From IMG/VR virus record IMGVR_UViG_3300024432_000030, positions 1 to 42,467 of that record: a DNA stretch of 42,467 bases; one strand, given 5' to 3'. This stretch comes from a virus. A program made the position numbers and the translations under genes. Shown piece by piece: positions 17,801 to 25,309 of this stretch (position 1 is the first letter of the stretch; each line of letters opens with the position of its first letter). The notes under the pieces were generated by a model that saw only the letters and a program-made list of their open reading frames with translations, was not told the origin of the DNA and made no database searches.

Positions 17801-20583
17801 TTTTCGACGAGCTTGTCGATCGCTCCCAGCATCGCATTGATATTCTGCACGGCTGTCACAGAGGCAGGCTTGTTGCGTAAATTGACAAGCAGGCCCTCAA
17901 TGCCCTGACCTTCCTGGAAAGCGGTCTCGATTGCCATATCGGTGACGCCTGGATAGGCCATCCTGAGTCGCTGCCGCACACCAGATCCCCACTCATTACT
18001 GACCATTCGCTTCGGAGCTGTTGGTTCCTTGGCCAATGGATGCGTTTGTAGTTCAGGTAACGGGCCCACGAGATCTTTCAATCGCTCAGGGACTGTCACC
18101 CTGTCAGTGTCATGCTCCGTTTTCGTTACTTGCTCGCCGGCAAACAAGCGCCTGGTTCGTCTCTTGAATCGAACCAACTCCTCGTCCTCGTCTGGCTCGC
18201 CCTTCGCTGCCTCCTGGAATTGCTTCAACAAGATTTCGAGGTCTTTCCTAAGTTTTGCTTCGTCTCCTGCTGGCAGCTTTTCAAACTCCTCGAAGACCGT
18301 CATGATCTCGTCCATCTGCTCAGGAGTTAAGGTACTCCAGCGATTATCGATCTTCGTTTTCAGCGCCGGAGTCATCGCTGTCATGGCCTTTGGATGAGCT
18401 TCCTGGACCTTGGCGTATTCCTCCATCACTCGCTGCGCTCGTCGAACCACGCCTGGCTCAACTGGCTCAGCAATGTCGATCGCTTCGCCGGTTCTCCTGA
18501 TGGTGATCTCCTCACCTTCCATGATGATTTCTTCGCCGGCAGCCCGTTCTCGCAGATTCTTGAGTTCCTTGAGGCCCTTCGGCAGCAGCATCACCCGTTC
18601 CTCGGCACCAACAAACATGCCGTATTTCCCGTTGGTCAGGGTGTATTGCTCATCGATTGTCAGGGGGTCGCCGGCAGCAACACGCTCCAACAGATCCACA
18701 TCAACATCCACCTCAGACAGACCAAGCTCGTCGGCCTCCTCCTTCGAGATTTCTCGGTCCATCTCGGATGGCATTTTCTTCAGTGGTTTACCACCAGGCC
18801 CTGTCTCAGGAAGATCAATCCAACCAGGACCACCATCTGGATCAACATCCCCTTCATCGACCACATCCTTGTAGAGTGGATGCACCGCAGTAGCCAGGGT
18901 GCCACCAACACCGAAACCGATGATGGCTGATCGCCTCAGCATGGCCCTGCCTTCTTCGGTTGTGACAATCTCAACAAGGGCTTCACCGAAGGTCATCTCA
19001 TCCTCGATGATGCCCATGGTGTAGGCTTCCTGAATAAGTTGGGTCACAGGCTCCTGAATCGCCTCAGCGCCTCCAGCCTTGAAGAATCGCTTCAGTAAGG
19101 TGCCACCTCCTTTGGTCAGAATCCCAAGCGGTATTTTCTCAGTCAGCATCTCCGCAGCAGCAAACACGGTGCCATCCAGCGTTGCTTCACTGTGCGATCG
19201 ACCTCGGCTTATTGACTCAGCGTACTGATCAGCGAATACCTGGCCGCCCATAACGGCAAGGCCAAGAGTTGGGCTCCTGGTTACAGCAGTCGTGATCAGC
19301 ATCGGAGACATATTGATCGCGCCTTCGATGATGGCTCCAGCGTAATACTTGGCCGAATCCTCCCGGACATTCGGTTGATAGTTCTGTAGGTATTGAGTCG
19401 CTTCCTGGTGGATCCGCAGACCTTCCTGAAGGTCGGCGTTGTTCTCCGCTTCTTTCAGCATCTCACCGTAATACTCAGCCGGCTCCTTGCCCTGGACGTA
19501 AGCCTCTACCTCAAGGGCAAAGCTATCCTCCGGGGCAACACCTTGGTCTGAAGCAGCCTCCAAAATGTATGCCAGATCTCGTGGCGCATTCAGGAACATC
19601 TTCGCGCCACCATATTGCCGCTTGAATCCCGCTGGTACGTTGGTCAGTGTGTCCCATAGCACCAAACCCCATGGATCTTCCGGCTTTTCTTCCCTCGGTT
19701 CTTTCGGCTCGTCAGGCTTGCGGTTTGCCCACTCCTCCCTGGCTGTCGGAAGGTAATCTGAACGGGCCCCAGCCGCCGCCACCGCTTCTTCCTGGGTAGC
19801 AAAATTCGGATGGATCCAACCTTTCTTCGCCCAGCTACGGGCGCTCTCGATCGCCTCCTCCTGGGAAACCTGCTTGCCATTTACCATGGATGGGATATTG
19901 AACCAGCGGCCATCAGCGTCGATCGTTATGCTGAGTTCGCTGGACGAACTGCCATCTGGATTTTGAACAATCGGCCTGGTTGGATCGATCAGGAAACCTG
20001 CTTGATCCTTTGGATACCTGGCCCATTGCTCTCGCTCTTTCTTCAGCCGGCCTTCGGGAGATGGCCTGCCTGGAGTATCTGCATTCGGGCGCAGATAATC
20101 ATTCAGTGCGTTCTCTACTTCATTTTCTGGTGGCTCCTCCAAGCCGGCGCGTACCAGGGCAGAATGCGGTGCCGGCCTGGAACTGCCAAAGCTAAACTGA
20201 CCACCACCTTTGTTGCTGAACAGCTCACGATTGAGCTTGATGTTGTCCTTGGTGATCTGCTGGCGTTCTTCACGAGTAGGAGCGTTTCGCTTCATCTCGG
20301 CTTTCGTTTCATCACGCCACGCCTGGAACGAATCGAATGCACGAGTCAGGAAACCAGGCTCCTCGTCTGATCCAATATCAATACGACTCACCGGAGACGC
20401 TATATCTTCGGTTTCCGCAACAATCGACAAGGGCTCTGGCTTTGGAATTGCAGCCGGAGGTGGAGCCTGAATCTCTGGTTCGTCGGCTTCACCTCCGATC
20501 GATAAAAGCCCTGGCTTCGGAGCTGCCGCTAAAGGCTCCTGCTCCTCCTCGTCTTCTTCGGATATGATTGAAAGCTCTGCCAT
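8848..20583 (-). CDS. Giant polyvalent virion protein (3911 aa)
   Basis: A protein of roughly 440 kDa, probably ejected with the DNA. Domains in order: low-complexity start with repeated PKPxxLSI; a common internal-protein segment (about 210-280, SITIDADGRWFNIP); a hydrophobic helical region (about 415-575); an inorganic-pyrophosphatase-like domain (985-1130, YPKGHLRVDSIPGTIE); a domain with HDYFGH at 1295-1300; an ADP-ribosyltransferase-like domain (1405-1535, LTHYS, GYSGYWL); a zinc metallopeptidase HEVVGH (1631-1636); an acidic linker; the common DEMQSDWH domain (2211-2218, with PFEKDWQ at about 2611); and a C-terminal LPD38-like region (about 2930-3700, PDFMAANWFRD). This matches the polyvalent-protein class known from phages and conjugative elements. 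No frameshift is visible. It overlaps both neighbours by stop/start fusions. Confidence 0.93.
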   Translation of the reverse strand: MAELSIISEEDEEEQEPLAAAPKPGLLSIGGEADEPEIQAPPPAAIPKPEPLSIVAETEDIASPVSRIDIGSDEEPGFLTRAFDSFQAWRDETKAEMKRNAPTREERQQITKDNIKLNRELFSNKGGGQFSFGSSRPAPHSALVRAGLEEPPENEVENALNDYLRPNADTPGRPSPEGRLKKEREQWARYPKDQAGFLIDPTRPIVQNPDGSSSSELSITIDADGRWFNIPSMVNGKQVSQEEAIESARSWAKKGWIHPNFATQEEAVAAAGARSDYLPTAREEWANRKPDEPKEPREEKPEDPWGLVLWDTLTNVPAGFKRQYGGAKMFLNAPRDLAYILEAASDQGVAPEDSFALEVEAYVQGKEPAEYYGEMLKEAENNADLQEGLRIHQEATQYLQNYQPNVREDSAKYYAGAIIEGAINMSPMLITTAVTRSPTLGLAVMGGQVFADQYAESISRGRSHSEATLDGTVFAAAEMLTEKIPLGILTKGGGTLLKRFFKAGGAEAIQEPVTQLIQEAYTMGIIEDEMTFGEALVEIVTTEEGRAMLRRSAIIGFGVGGTLATAVHPLYKDVVDEGDVDPDGGPGWIDLPETGPGGKPLKKMPSEMDREISKEEADELGLSEVDVDVDLLERVAAGDPLTIDEQYTLTNGKYGMFVGAEERVMLLPKGLKELKNLRERAAGEEIIMEGEEITIRRTGEAIDIAEPVEPGVVRRAQRVMEEYAKVQEAHPKAMTAMTPALKTKIDNRWSTLTPEQMDEIMTVFEEFEKLPAGDEAKLRKDLEILLKQFQEAAKGEPDEDEELVRFKRRTRRLFAGEQVTKTEHDTDRVTVPERLKDLVGPLPELQTHPLAKEPTAPKRMVSNEWGSGVRQRLRMAYPGVTDMAIETAFQEGQGIEGLLVNLRNKPASVTAVQNINAMLGAIDKLVEKYDMLRSEIVAEEDEISPMEVFRSDVVESRSSVRARLDAVQRRVEEPKSPEQAEAGNYPKGHLRVDSIPGTIETKKGGTRKGIDRKGKPWQFKMKDAYGYLKGTESREPDGRGGFDQIDAFFGPYLDSGHAVIINQKKDPAKPMSLENFDEHKIMLGYRDTEEAQEAYRRNYTDGGAQMGSVVAMTTEELREWLETANTKTPAVLSEVVFVPGRGEVDFRPFQPAIDAAQAYADANDIEYEPAKERAKIDVRRASMIAREFTRMEHDPSDPAVAAAYQAMIDETLAQYEYVLESGLEVEFVKGKDPYRSPRDAILDIRENNHLWVLPTREAFGTRAEFEAIDNPLLNETKYKISGKVALANDIFRVVHDYFGHLANGFGFRARGEENAWQHHAAMYSPLARRAMTVETRGQNSWVNYGPHGETNRTASAADTVYADQKIGLLPVWVSEEGRLSAKRPTPESRPTEGGELVAPPVSAEGRITLTHYSRRADIDRIDPSFYGQGIRGAEGQRAQAFPETWIDRTYYGISPELPGGYRKESGLGPETYETSIDARLLYDLQVDPENLAATPDLNESEAAIRDAGYSGYWLKHPSLGLVSAVFDPLEVETKKGPSARARRKTNAGRGQSVDDVQQILQKIYRMFRTVPPVRVVESIEDLPRHLQVSMEDEHSKKNTTGMYDQGAFNDDIYIIANNVSSMAEAVETLLHEVVGHFGLRQVIPPWRFDEFMDMVAKSFPKQVREAARSYELDWNDVEERRIAAEEYIAHIAQRILAGQTVSQRAREILDRIVEALQNVVRWMTGQEQMFTTGQIMSVIAQSSDFVQRPGGYQRSKRRGRLRHVSAPYFFSQVWTAFNETDTKATSVDGWYQFMKGQLKNGKIKQAELDWLGLGDAKNPGWLAEATWGQMYQLTSDHSYGRRTNFEDVEKLFPPPMFAVFKEQRELGAEIQGIAEKAKAAQQQAWEEAFPTTEKQAKKYNREAQQFKDDWKKNPENDPMQFLSVNEQRDAALMDERHEELTNQLQEFGRTKPKKIPRHIIQSYIERNGVDIEVKEPGNPEEDYGPPDWSEDYPDEEDSPEEDTWYDHWEPIESENWGSYFDTQQREVWAEHNWNPDLEADPDIPEEADMDTEELNEALGAWDGTSEEDMEEEANDKTREAIELDFYDEAREEWEKKNTKRRWYSGNYQMMTDDDGDFRIYDDQGGDLGYYSTWEEAADAAEEHYNEQTHAWASYMLKPAGKDYGVLLFRWENPDKQLFTETAHWEEDDNFVAHVRFDIRKDPDGNEVFYIDEMQSDWHQEIRDTIKAKLKEIHAEHGFDKDYDNRDGTFGGGEEYDGTPPEVMYEKARAESLDNPRLKQLHKDLAQQDFKALAKSRETIVEELKSWPMTKDMSKRLQAVLTGEYSNNSIDLLAGYRADLASRQASADTALEQQEGEIQAKVFEDHGFYHSLGEASNKLFAAYRKMRKSERGEQYNAELISREEFDQYVNQQAREYGLTTRLIYATRNTGVTAGVDFSEWMERQWAAGNAQTIDRKAINSPRVISEWDGTPQKEIEAEREETAIAQLMDETRDETDLPAGTRRQGKIYRTAQARDFSQATWTKLIEDASGDSSNWDRHNASELWKVWSSLADAMHKISAADRQPLPGRGPVPGFFDYDAPRGLQTTVRAQILSFDENIGKYQRYADGQSFAPFEKDWQLLVIKHMIAEAARRGMPRIYFSKGEVHGVRWSGAESVESLEFVKHPIPEVEQDPTPDLFTGEITPVKRGDAFTIDLLVPGANQLDMKTTNKQLRKNVGDRVARLILGSEKDRGTIRAEDAGLRGILVPRGSSRTLSGSRTTYNEVAVNSINKFLKKFKGKVKDVWVPGDNSQSSRDEAERLGVATLGQPGNEYEKWDNARLRRLTTPEIHRFIEGGLDSDLVKQGREMFDLEDRGVWGIETRAEDGFYEFNTHAGFLPGKPRAVERLHNLMRQEGEKDWGYEAWEIEITPKLEETAKKGFPLFHKRGKPKTGDTGLDNALEWARKNIGPSGPRSLERLQRQISEIINIERKQMKLEQALIDQFAGLKWAIRQTHGHELPAQMSAYKQAHFTTSMDSQMYVFLTHGIPVWETVTTAEGEGTITGIKPGSKGLLEVLEPVADKITYWGYWMAARRADRLLKEGREALFTQERVDELLKLGERFPEFQDVADAYNDWKTQFLDWASEAGVINEDTRPLWDQADYVPFYRIKSDELGGSFAKRAGMGGPGIANVAQPIKRLRGAKHPLGDILENIIVNFQHIATTTMKNKAAQLAVENLKDSGLLVPAPPTAFLKEEFIPMDELKRKLKQAGVDWEAMPTEALESMQKMWTLQRPVGDDYISVLYNGKKKWFEVREETLLRSLTAINEKKFSSVMGRFFMWPLRKVKRLGTTLITLAPDFMAANWFRDIFLAFANSRHAKFPKPWSAATGAWKAFTKSPEMVAMMAAGGAFYSGYINANDPVSTVKAMKRALRQTGFKNRILDAPWKLFHLYNDIGAASENANRIGSGYIPAMKAGAGKAEAIWEAKDLMNFAKHGDHAAVQFFVQSVMFLNARVQGLVRYGQRFTEAPGLTFAKSMMYAMAVLMIWLKNKDDDRYKALPPDDKDMYVHFWTNGKHWRLPKSFELGMIFGVGIERTFEYYYSNEDDAGKVAIDRMWWVMGEVFNILGPRFPFVPLPQAITPLYEATNNWNAFFQSPIVPEYMQDIAEVKPEIVFRPTTSPTARELARGLPKWAPATLRNPILLEHLVRGYFGTLGAYVMMMSDDLVRKSFDYPARPDLRWDKMPVARRFYTGDDPPSRTSFEEVIYQVRQNAREIERAVSQMEKLEMEDEIDAFMEQPSKYDSTFTNEQVVEASKAMKPSYNEMKRIRKEITELWEDEEMSGEEKGIELNNLLRDKLEEAKEGWLERPGSSENKEDEPPNAGAVIQFEALQDTLIDLSPEDRVDYLAEQGLDKTADLLVSLPTKPSSRLRNIMRENSV

Positions 20584-21917
20584 TACTCTACAATCTGAGG
20601 CACACCATTGACCATCTTGAATTTCCTGCCATCTTCTAACGTATAGACCTTGCCTGGTTTGATCCTGGCACGATCGTCAGGAGACAGTTTCTCCAGGATT
20701 CCGGTTGTATCCTTCGCGGCACCAGCACCTTCACCACCTTGAGTGGCATAGCGACGGACGATTTCCATTCTCTTATCGACACGAGTATTCGCCACTTCAT
20801 CCTGCTGCTCAGGAGTCATATCCTTCCATTTAATCTTTCTGTTGGCGCTTGGCACATGATGTTTCTGACTCTTACGATCAGGATCGTCAAGATCCTTTCT
20901 GACTCGATCAACCTGGTCAGCCGCTTCTAATTCTGGGAATGCAACCTTCGCTCCTCCGCCTGTCCCATAGGCAAGCGCACGACGCTTACATGCCTTCAAT
21001 GCAGATCCTGATAGACCTTCGCACTCCAATTCTTCGTAAGCCTGACGATCAACCTCAGAAGCAAATTTCTCGGCGTTTTCCGCACTAACTGGTTCACCAC
21101 TTGCATCCAGGATCGGAGTCGATACACCCTCCGAGATGCTTATGTAGTTTCCGCTTTTGTCGGTCTTGATCGTTGCGGTTGGAGTTTCGGCTTTCTTGAT
21201 CTGCGCCTCTGTGAGACGCCGCTTTTGCTCACGCTCCTGAGCGTCGATCGCGGCCTGTTTTGCAGCTTGCTTGCGACCTACGTGACCCTTGAGTGCAGCT
21301 CCACCAGCAATGCCGATGTCGCCGCCCAGGGTGCCTTCTCCCGTACCGGACTGAGCCATCAGGTTCAAGCCGAACTCCATCAGAATCAGGCCCTTCTCCT
21401 GCCTGGTCAGGCCCTCGCCTTTGGACTTGCCTTCCGGATCGTCCTCAGATTCCTCGACCTCGCCGCCTGTGGTCTTGGCATGCTCCTCATCGATTGACGA
21501 GCCCTTCTCATTGAGGGCTTTTTCCAGCGCGGCGGTCGCGCTATTTATGTCCTCTGGATTAGCGGTCTCAGACATACCGGCAAAGCTGTCAGGCCCAGGC
21601 TCGAACTCACCACTTCTATCTGGCTGTTGCTGAGCTTGCACAGGTGGAATCGCTGGTTGCGTACCTCCTGGATCTGGTGCGCCTGCAAAGGTAGGAGTTG
21701 CTGCTGCTGCTGGATTGATGCCACCTGGTCCTGGCAATGCCGCCATAGGCCCTGTTGGCGCACCACCTGGGCCGATAGGTTGGCCCTGTAAGGGTGCCTC
21801 TGGCTCCTGTGGCCCTGGAAAGGTCATCGCTCCTTCAGGTTGCTGGATGCCGCCACGAACGATGTCCTCTAATGCTGGGACGTTTGTGGCGATATATTCT
21901 TCAAGCAATCTACCCAT
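20583..21917 (-). CDS. Internal virion / ejection protein (444 aa)
   Basis: The ATG at 21917 has GGGAGGA as ribosome site; the slightly longer open frame upstream lacks one. The first 130 residues are Pro/Gly/Ala-rich and disordered. They are followed by an acidic stretch, then a helical core with LTRQEKGLILMEFGLNLMAQ, a Gly-rich turn and a basic coiled coil (QAAIDAQEREQKRRLTEAQI). This core resembles internal-core proteins encoded before the giant protein in many podoviruses. The C-terminal part ends in a small beta domain (KPGKVYTLEDGRKFKMVNG). It is coupled to the polyvalent gene by TAATG. Ejection into the host is inferred. Confidence 0.8.
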   Translation of the reverse strand: MGRLLEEYIATNVPALEDIVRGGIQQPEGAMTFPGPQEPEAPLQGQPIGPGGAPTGPMAALPGPGGINPAAAATPTFAGAPDPGGTQPAIPPVQAQQQPDRSGEFEPGPDSFAGMSETANPEDINSATAALEKALNEKGSSIDEEHAKTTGGEVEESEDDPEGKSKGEGLTRQEKGLILMEFGLNLMAQSGTGEGTLGGDIGIAGGAALKGHVGRKQAAKQAAIDAQEREQKRRLTEAQIKKAETPTATIKTDKSGNYISISEGVSTPILDASGEPVSAENAEKFASEVDRQAYEELECEGLSGSALKACKRRALAYGTGGGAKVAFPELEAADQVDRVRKDLDDPDRKSQKHHVPSANRKIKWKDMTPEQQDEVANTRVDKRMEIVRRYATQGGEGAGAAKDTTGILEKLSPDDRARIKPGKVYTLEDGRKFKMVNGVPQIVE

Positions 21918-23007
21918 GACTGATCCTCCCGTAATCAACGGTTAAGTAGCCATTCCTGCGCCCCACGAGATCTGGCCTGGTAACGATCACCTCATCAGCC
22001 ATCACGCCTTCAGATATGTTTTCGTCACAGCCGATTGCTTTGGCTGCATCGTTCCAATCCCACCTGTACCAGTTGAACTCACCATACTTTCCAATCAGTT
22101 CGACGTTATCCTTCAACCGGATGTCGGATTCGTCTCCGCCCTTATCGGCTCCAGCCTTAATCATCGTACTCAGGCCGCCAGTGAAGTAGGCCGCGGCCAC
22201 CGTGGTCGCCGCACCCAGGACTGCCTGGAATGTGCCACCACTGGTCTGTTCGGTGGTGGTCTGGGTCTCGCTGTAGGGTACGGTGCTGAGTGCAGCCAGG
22301 AGCGGTTGCAGATTGGTGATGTCCCAGTCCCTGGCTTCAACGAACTCCATGTAATCGAAGTCGAGATTCACCTGTTCCAACTGCCGGCGCAGTCCGCCTG
22401 TGACCAGGAGATTGTTCATCTCGTTGGAGAGCATCTGTTGGCCCTCTGCTCCGATTGCTCGGAACTGATCTGAAGCGGCTCGTGCCGCTACACGATCTTG
22501 CTCGAATCGATTCGCCGCGGACTCGAATGCCGAAGCATAGCCGCGCTCATACAGATCTGAGATTGCTTCCAGGCTCTTGCCGCTGGCCTCGGATGTCATG
22601 ATGGCAGCCCTGGATCCACCAAAGGCCGAAGCCATGGCAGCCTCCTGACCTGCCGCGACCTGCCGGCGCATTCCTTCCTCACGCATCTCACGAGCCGCAG
22701 GCTCTAATGCGCTCTGGATATAGGGATTCATGTACGCCTGAATATCGGCGTCGAGGAAAGACTGCCCTCCCCGTTCAGCAAATTCTCGCGACCGTTCTAC
22801 ATCAGCTCGGTACGCGCCACCTTCGGTAGCTGCCATCTCCATCGCTGCCTGCTCATTCGGATCGAGTTCAGCGAATCGTTGGCCTTCATATTCCTGGTAG
22901 GGACGATCGGCAATACGCCGACCCATCGCTACCGCTTGCTGACTACCTGCCTCAAGCCACTGCGGGATCTTCCGTTCTTGAGTCGTTGTCTTTTTCTTTT
23001 TGGACAT
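21910..23007 (-). CDS. Internal or tail virion protein with S74-like C-terminal element (365 aa)
   Basis: The first two thirds are helical and Ala/Glu-rich, with PYQEYEGQRFAELDPNEQAA, a YMNPYIQSALEPA segment and AFGGSRAAIMTSEASGKSLE, as in podovirus internal proteins. A hydrophobic stretch follows (about 255-280, AVLGAATTVAAAYFTGGLS). From about residue 290 comes SDIRLKDNVELIGKYGEFNW, the start of the intramolecular-chaperone (peptidase S74) motif usually found at tail-fibre ends, but here only about 75 residues long and without the full catalytic set I can recognise. It is coupled to the next gene by overlap. Its exact virion position is unknown. Confidence 0.8.
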   Translation of the reverse strand: MSKKKKTTTQERKIPQWLEAGSQQAVAMGRRIADRPYQEYEGQRFAELDPNEQAAMEMAATEGGAYRADVERSREFAERGGQSFLDADIQAYMNPYIQSALEPAAREMREEGMRRQVAAGQEAAMASAFGGSRAAIMTSEASGKSLEAISDLYERGYASAFESAANRFEQDRVAARAASDQFRAIGAEGQQMLSNEMNNLLVTGGLRRQLEQVNLDFDYMEFVEARDWDITNLQPLLAALSTVPYSETQTTTEQTSGGTFQAVLGAATTVAAAYFTGGLSTMIKAGADKGGDESDIRLKDNVELIGKYGEFNWYRWDWNDAAKAIGCDENISEGVMADEVIVTRPDLVGRRNGYLTVDYGRISHG

Positions 23008-23497
23008 CTCTTGGTGCCCTCACAAAGTTGCCGCCACCATATTGGTAGCCTTTGCGCTCCATCAACTTGTCTTTCAAGTCGGTGTCGCGGCCAGTCATCA
23101 TTCCGATAATGATTGGCAACCCTTTCCCTGTCGCCGGATCTCCACTTTTATCCGCAAATCTCTCGACCGCTTTCATAAGCTGGTCGGCAACATCCGTGTC
23201 TCTCCAAGTTCTCAAAACGTATGTCCAATCGTTCTGCATTACCCAGTCGTCGCTCCAGTCATCTCTCGCGATCGACATGCCCATCGCTGCTACGATCTGT
23301 TTCTGGTCGTGCGTCTCAGCGACAACGACAAAACCCTGATCAATCAGGCTCAGTATGTGGAAGATCTGCTTCGTTTCATTGATGCTGATCGTCGAATACC
23401 AAATATCCTCTCGTTGTTCCTTAGCCGCTCGCTTCAGTAAATGCGCGACCTTAATCACATCCCAGGGTGTTGCCCTGCGAATCTTCACCTTCTTCAT
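22952..23497 (-). CDS. GNAT-like acetyltransferase-fold protein (181 aa)
   Basis: The start MKKVKIRRATPWDVIKVAHL is typical of GNAT N-termini. A central strand-turn (QGFVVVAETHDQKQIVAAMG) is followed by a helix with DVADQLMKAVERFADK and a final strand with GYQYGGGNFVRAP. Such proteins lie between tail and internal-protein genes in many podophages. The clear acetyl-CoA Q/R-x-x-G-x-G/A loop is not obvious, so catalysis is uncertain. It overlaps the following gene by 56 bases in another frame. It may be virion-associated. Confidence 0.75.
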   Translation of the reverse strand: MKKVKIRRATPWDVIKVAHLLKRAAKEQREDIWYSTISINETKQIFHILSLIDQGFVVVAETHDQKQIVAAMGMSIARDDWSDDWVMQNDWTYVLRTWRDTDVADQLMKAVERFADKSGDPATGKGLPIIIGMMTGRDTDLKDKLMERKGYQYGGGNFVRAPRDVQKEKDNDSRTEDPAVA

Positions 23498-23532
23498 GAT
23501 GGCTGTCTCCTATGATTCCGACTCCAAAAAAA

Positions 23533-24192
23533 CTATACCTTCGGTAGCGATTGGTCCTCCAACCTCAAGAATCCATACACAATAACATTCATCGCATCGA
23601 TGCCGGTAATGTCGTCCCTAATCGTCAATACGACCTTTTGCATCGATCCGTTCCGTAATTCCAGGCCCCACCTGAATCCGAAAGTATCCTTGAGATCCAG
23701 AACTGGAATGATGCCTTCAGAATTACCAGACACGTTGAAAGCGATGAATGCACTGGTTCCATCACCCACGCCTGGCAATCCGGAGCATAAGCGAATGAAA
23801 TCGAAGTTGGTTTGCAAAGACTCCGCAATATCTACTTCTCCCAGCTCGTCCGTATAAAACAGCCGCACTCCATTGGTCAGCGCAGCTATATTTCCGAACT
23901 GATTCAACGTCATGTTCTGATCGACGATGATGAACGACAACCTGATGATGTAGAGATCCGCTTCCTGTGGTGCTGTCACAAAAAAATCGACTGGCGTCAC
24001 GCTACCATCAACCAGCATGTCGGATGATCCGCCTGGTGTTCCATCGAGAGTCAGGAACTGACGAAACGGACGGACATTCTGCCTCACGCCGAACGGAGGA
24101 AATGGCCGCTCGACGGTGCTTATCGCGCCCGATCTTTCAACTCGCGCTTCAGTTCGCTCAGGTCCTGCGCCGATTAACTTGGTTTTGAGCAA
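23533..24192 (-). CDS. Structural protein of the tail region, unknown (219 aa)
   Basis: Beta-rich protein with a Pro/Arg-rich N-terminal part (ERSGAISTVERPFPPFGVRQ) and later strands such as DLYIIRLSFIIVDQNMTLNQ and GFRWGLELRNGSM. The end (IDAMNVIVYGFLRLEDQSL) looks like a capping strand. It has no enzyme motif. Position between the LamG hub and the GNAT gene suggests a small tail component. The start directly abuts the upstream stop. I do not recognise the family. Confidence 0.75.
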   Translation of the reverse strand: MLKTKLIGAGPERTEARVERSGAISTVERPFPPFGVRQNVRPFRQFLTLDGTPGGSSDMLVDGSVTPVDFFVTAPQEADLYIIRLSFIIVDQNMTLNQFGNIAALTNGVRLFYTDELGEVDIAESLQTNFDFIRLCSGLPGVGDGTSAFIAFNVSGNSEGIIPVLDLKDTFGFRWGLELRNGSMQKVVLTIRDDITGIDAMNVIVYGFLRLEDQSLPKV

Positions 24193-24744
24193 TTACAGCT
24201 CCTCGTAGTAGCCCCGCATTCCCACGTTTGCTACGTCCGTTGCGCCGGTCACTTTCTGGAAAGCGATGGCGGTATCAGGCGGCAAGATTACTGCATCGTC
24301 CAGGACGACAAGCACTCCACCACCAGCACCATGACTGGCTATCGCAGTTTCACCTGTTGACGTTATTCCGGTCACGTTTTCCTCTAAGGCTTCGGTTTCG
24401 GCCAGGATACCTGAGCCGAAATTCAAATTAACCGGAATCACAGCCCCACCATCAGATACTGGCGCAGCGCCAGTGACCTTGTGGATCTTCCAGACTGATG
24501 CCACATCGCCTCCAAGACGAGCGAGTTCGACGACGAAGATTCTGCTCTGTGAGGTATTTCTGAAATACCCTACGAACTCTCCGGCTACCGCAGTAGCATC
24601 CTCAAAGATCGTGTTGAAAACCCGCTGGTCATCTCGCGACACGTAAAAACTTCGTGCGCGGGATTGCGCGTCAACAAGCGCCCTGCCCGTACTGTCTATA
24701 AGCAGCTTATTGCCATCTGCTGCACTTTCAATTTCTATGCCCAT
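24193..24744 (-). CDS. Structural protein of the tail region, unknown (183 aa)
   Basis: The product has the N-terminal turn DGNKLLIDSTGRALVDAQSR and many short strands (FVGYFRNTSQSRIFVVELAR), with a Gly-rich centre (SHGAGGGVLVVLDDAVILP). Beta content and lack of charged helices fit a small tail or head-surface protein. It starts at 24744, overlapping the upstream gene end by one base. No known family is recognised. Confidence 0.75.
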   Translation of the reverse strand: MGIEIESAADGNKLLIDSTGRALVDAQSRARSFYVSRDDQRVFNTIFEDATAVAGEFVGYFRNTSQSRIFVVELARLGGDVASVWKIHKVTGAAPVSDGGAVIPVNLNFGSGILAETEALEENVTGITSTGETAIASHGAGGGVLVVLDDAVILPPDTAIAFQKVTGATDVANVGMRGYYEEL

Positions 24745-24992
24745 TATGGTGGCTCCTCAATTTCCATGTCGTTCATGATCGTAAAATGTAGATTGGCGAT
24801 CTGCAATTCCCTGGTCGTAAGCTCCTGCAAAGTACGAGATTTCTGTAAGCTCGTTCGCACATCCGTATTGATGTCTTCAATGTCATCGAGCGTATTGCTG
24901 ATAGCTACGTTGCTGGCATTGAGAGCAGCAAGCTCAACCAATACATCGGCATTATCATCTTTCTCGATGCCCTGGGCATTAAAAACCTTCAT
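24744..24992 (-). CDS. Small helical tail-region protein (82 aa)
   Basis: The product is helical and acidic, with a coiled-coil-like run (VLVELAALNASNVAISNTLD, then DVRTSLQKSRTLQELTTREL). It ends in Glu/Pro residues. The ATGA overlap at 24989-24992 couples it to the preceding gene. No enzyme motif is present. It may be a small trimeric or bundle-forming tail part; the function is not assigned. Confidence 0.7.
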   Translation of the reverse strand: MKVFNAQGIEKDDNADVLVELAALNASNVAISNTLDDIEDINTDVRTSLQKSRTLQELTTRELQIANLHFTIMNDMEIEEPP

Positions 24993-25309
24993 GTCAACAC
25001 CGCCCCGGTGATCGTGAAATCGACCTGGTTGGGATCAGTAGTCTCCGCCTGGATTCGGTCAAATTGTGCCAATACCCATACCTTGCCATCCGATAGAACC
25101 TCTGCAAATTCATTCTCCAAGAGTTCGGCCCTGCCAACCTTTCTGCGTGTCGATCCGTCGCGAAGAATATAGAAAATGACATCCTGCTCTGAAACACCAT
25201 CATTATAGACATCGAAGGACCTGACGATCGTCGATACCGATGCGGTGAATAGCGTACCAGGCGCATTCGGAAGCTGACCATCTGCAAGTGACGCTCCAAC
25301 ATACGGCAT
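24989..25309 (-). CDS. Small beta-rich structural protein (106 aa)
   Basis: The start at 25309 overlaps the upstream stop as TAATG; a GTG at 25321 in the same frame would add four residues. The protein is beta-rich: GTLFTASVSTIVRSFDVYND, VIFYILRDGSTRRKVGRAEL, then a strand ending ITGAVLT. Phages often place such short single-domain proteins on the virion surface. The family is not recognised. It lies in a run of four small genes directly after the tail hub. Confidence 0.75.
   Translation of the reverse strand: MPYVGASLADGQLPNAPGTLFTASVSTIVRSFDVYNDGVSEQDVIFYILRDGSTRRKVGRAELLENEFAEVLSDGKVWVLAQFDRIQAETTDPNQVDFTITGAVLT

Noticed and set aside
19810-20370. Plus-strand frame of 186 codons near the start of the giant gene
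   Set aside because: It is antisense to conserved segments of the polyvalent protein and has no upstream ribosome site or operon partner.
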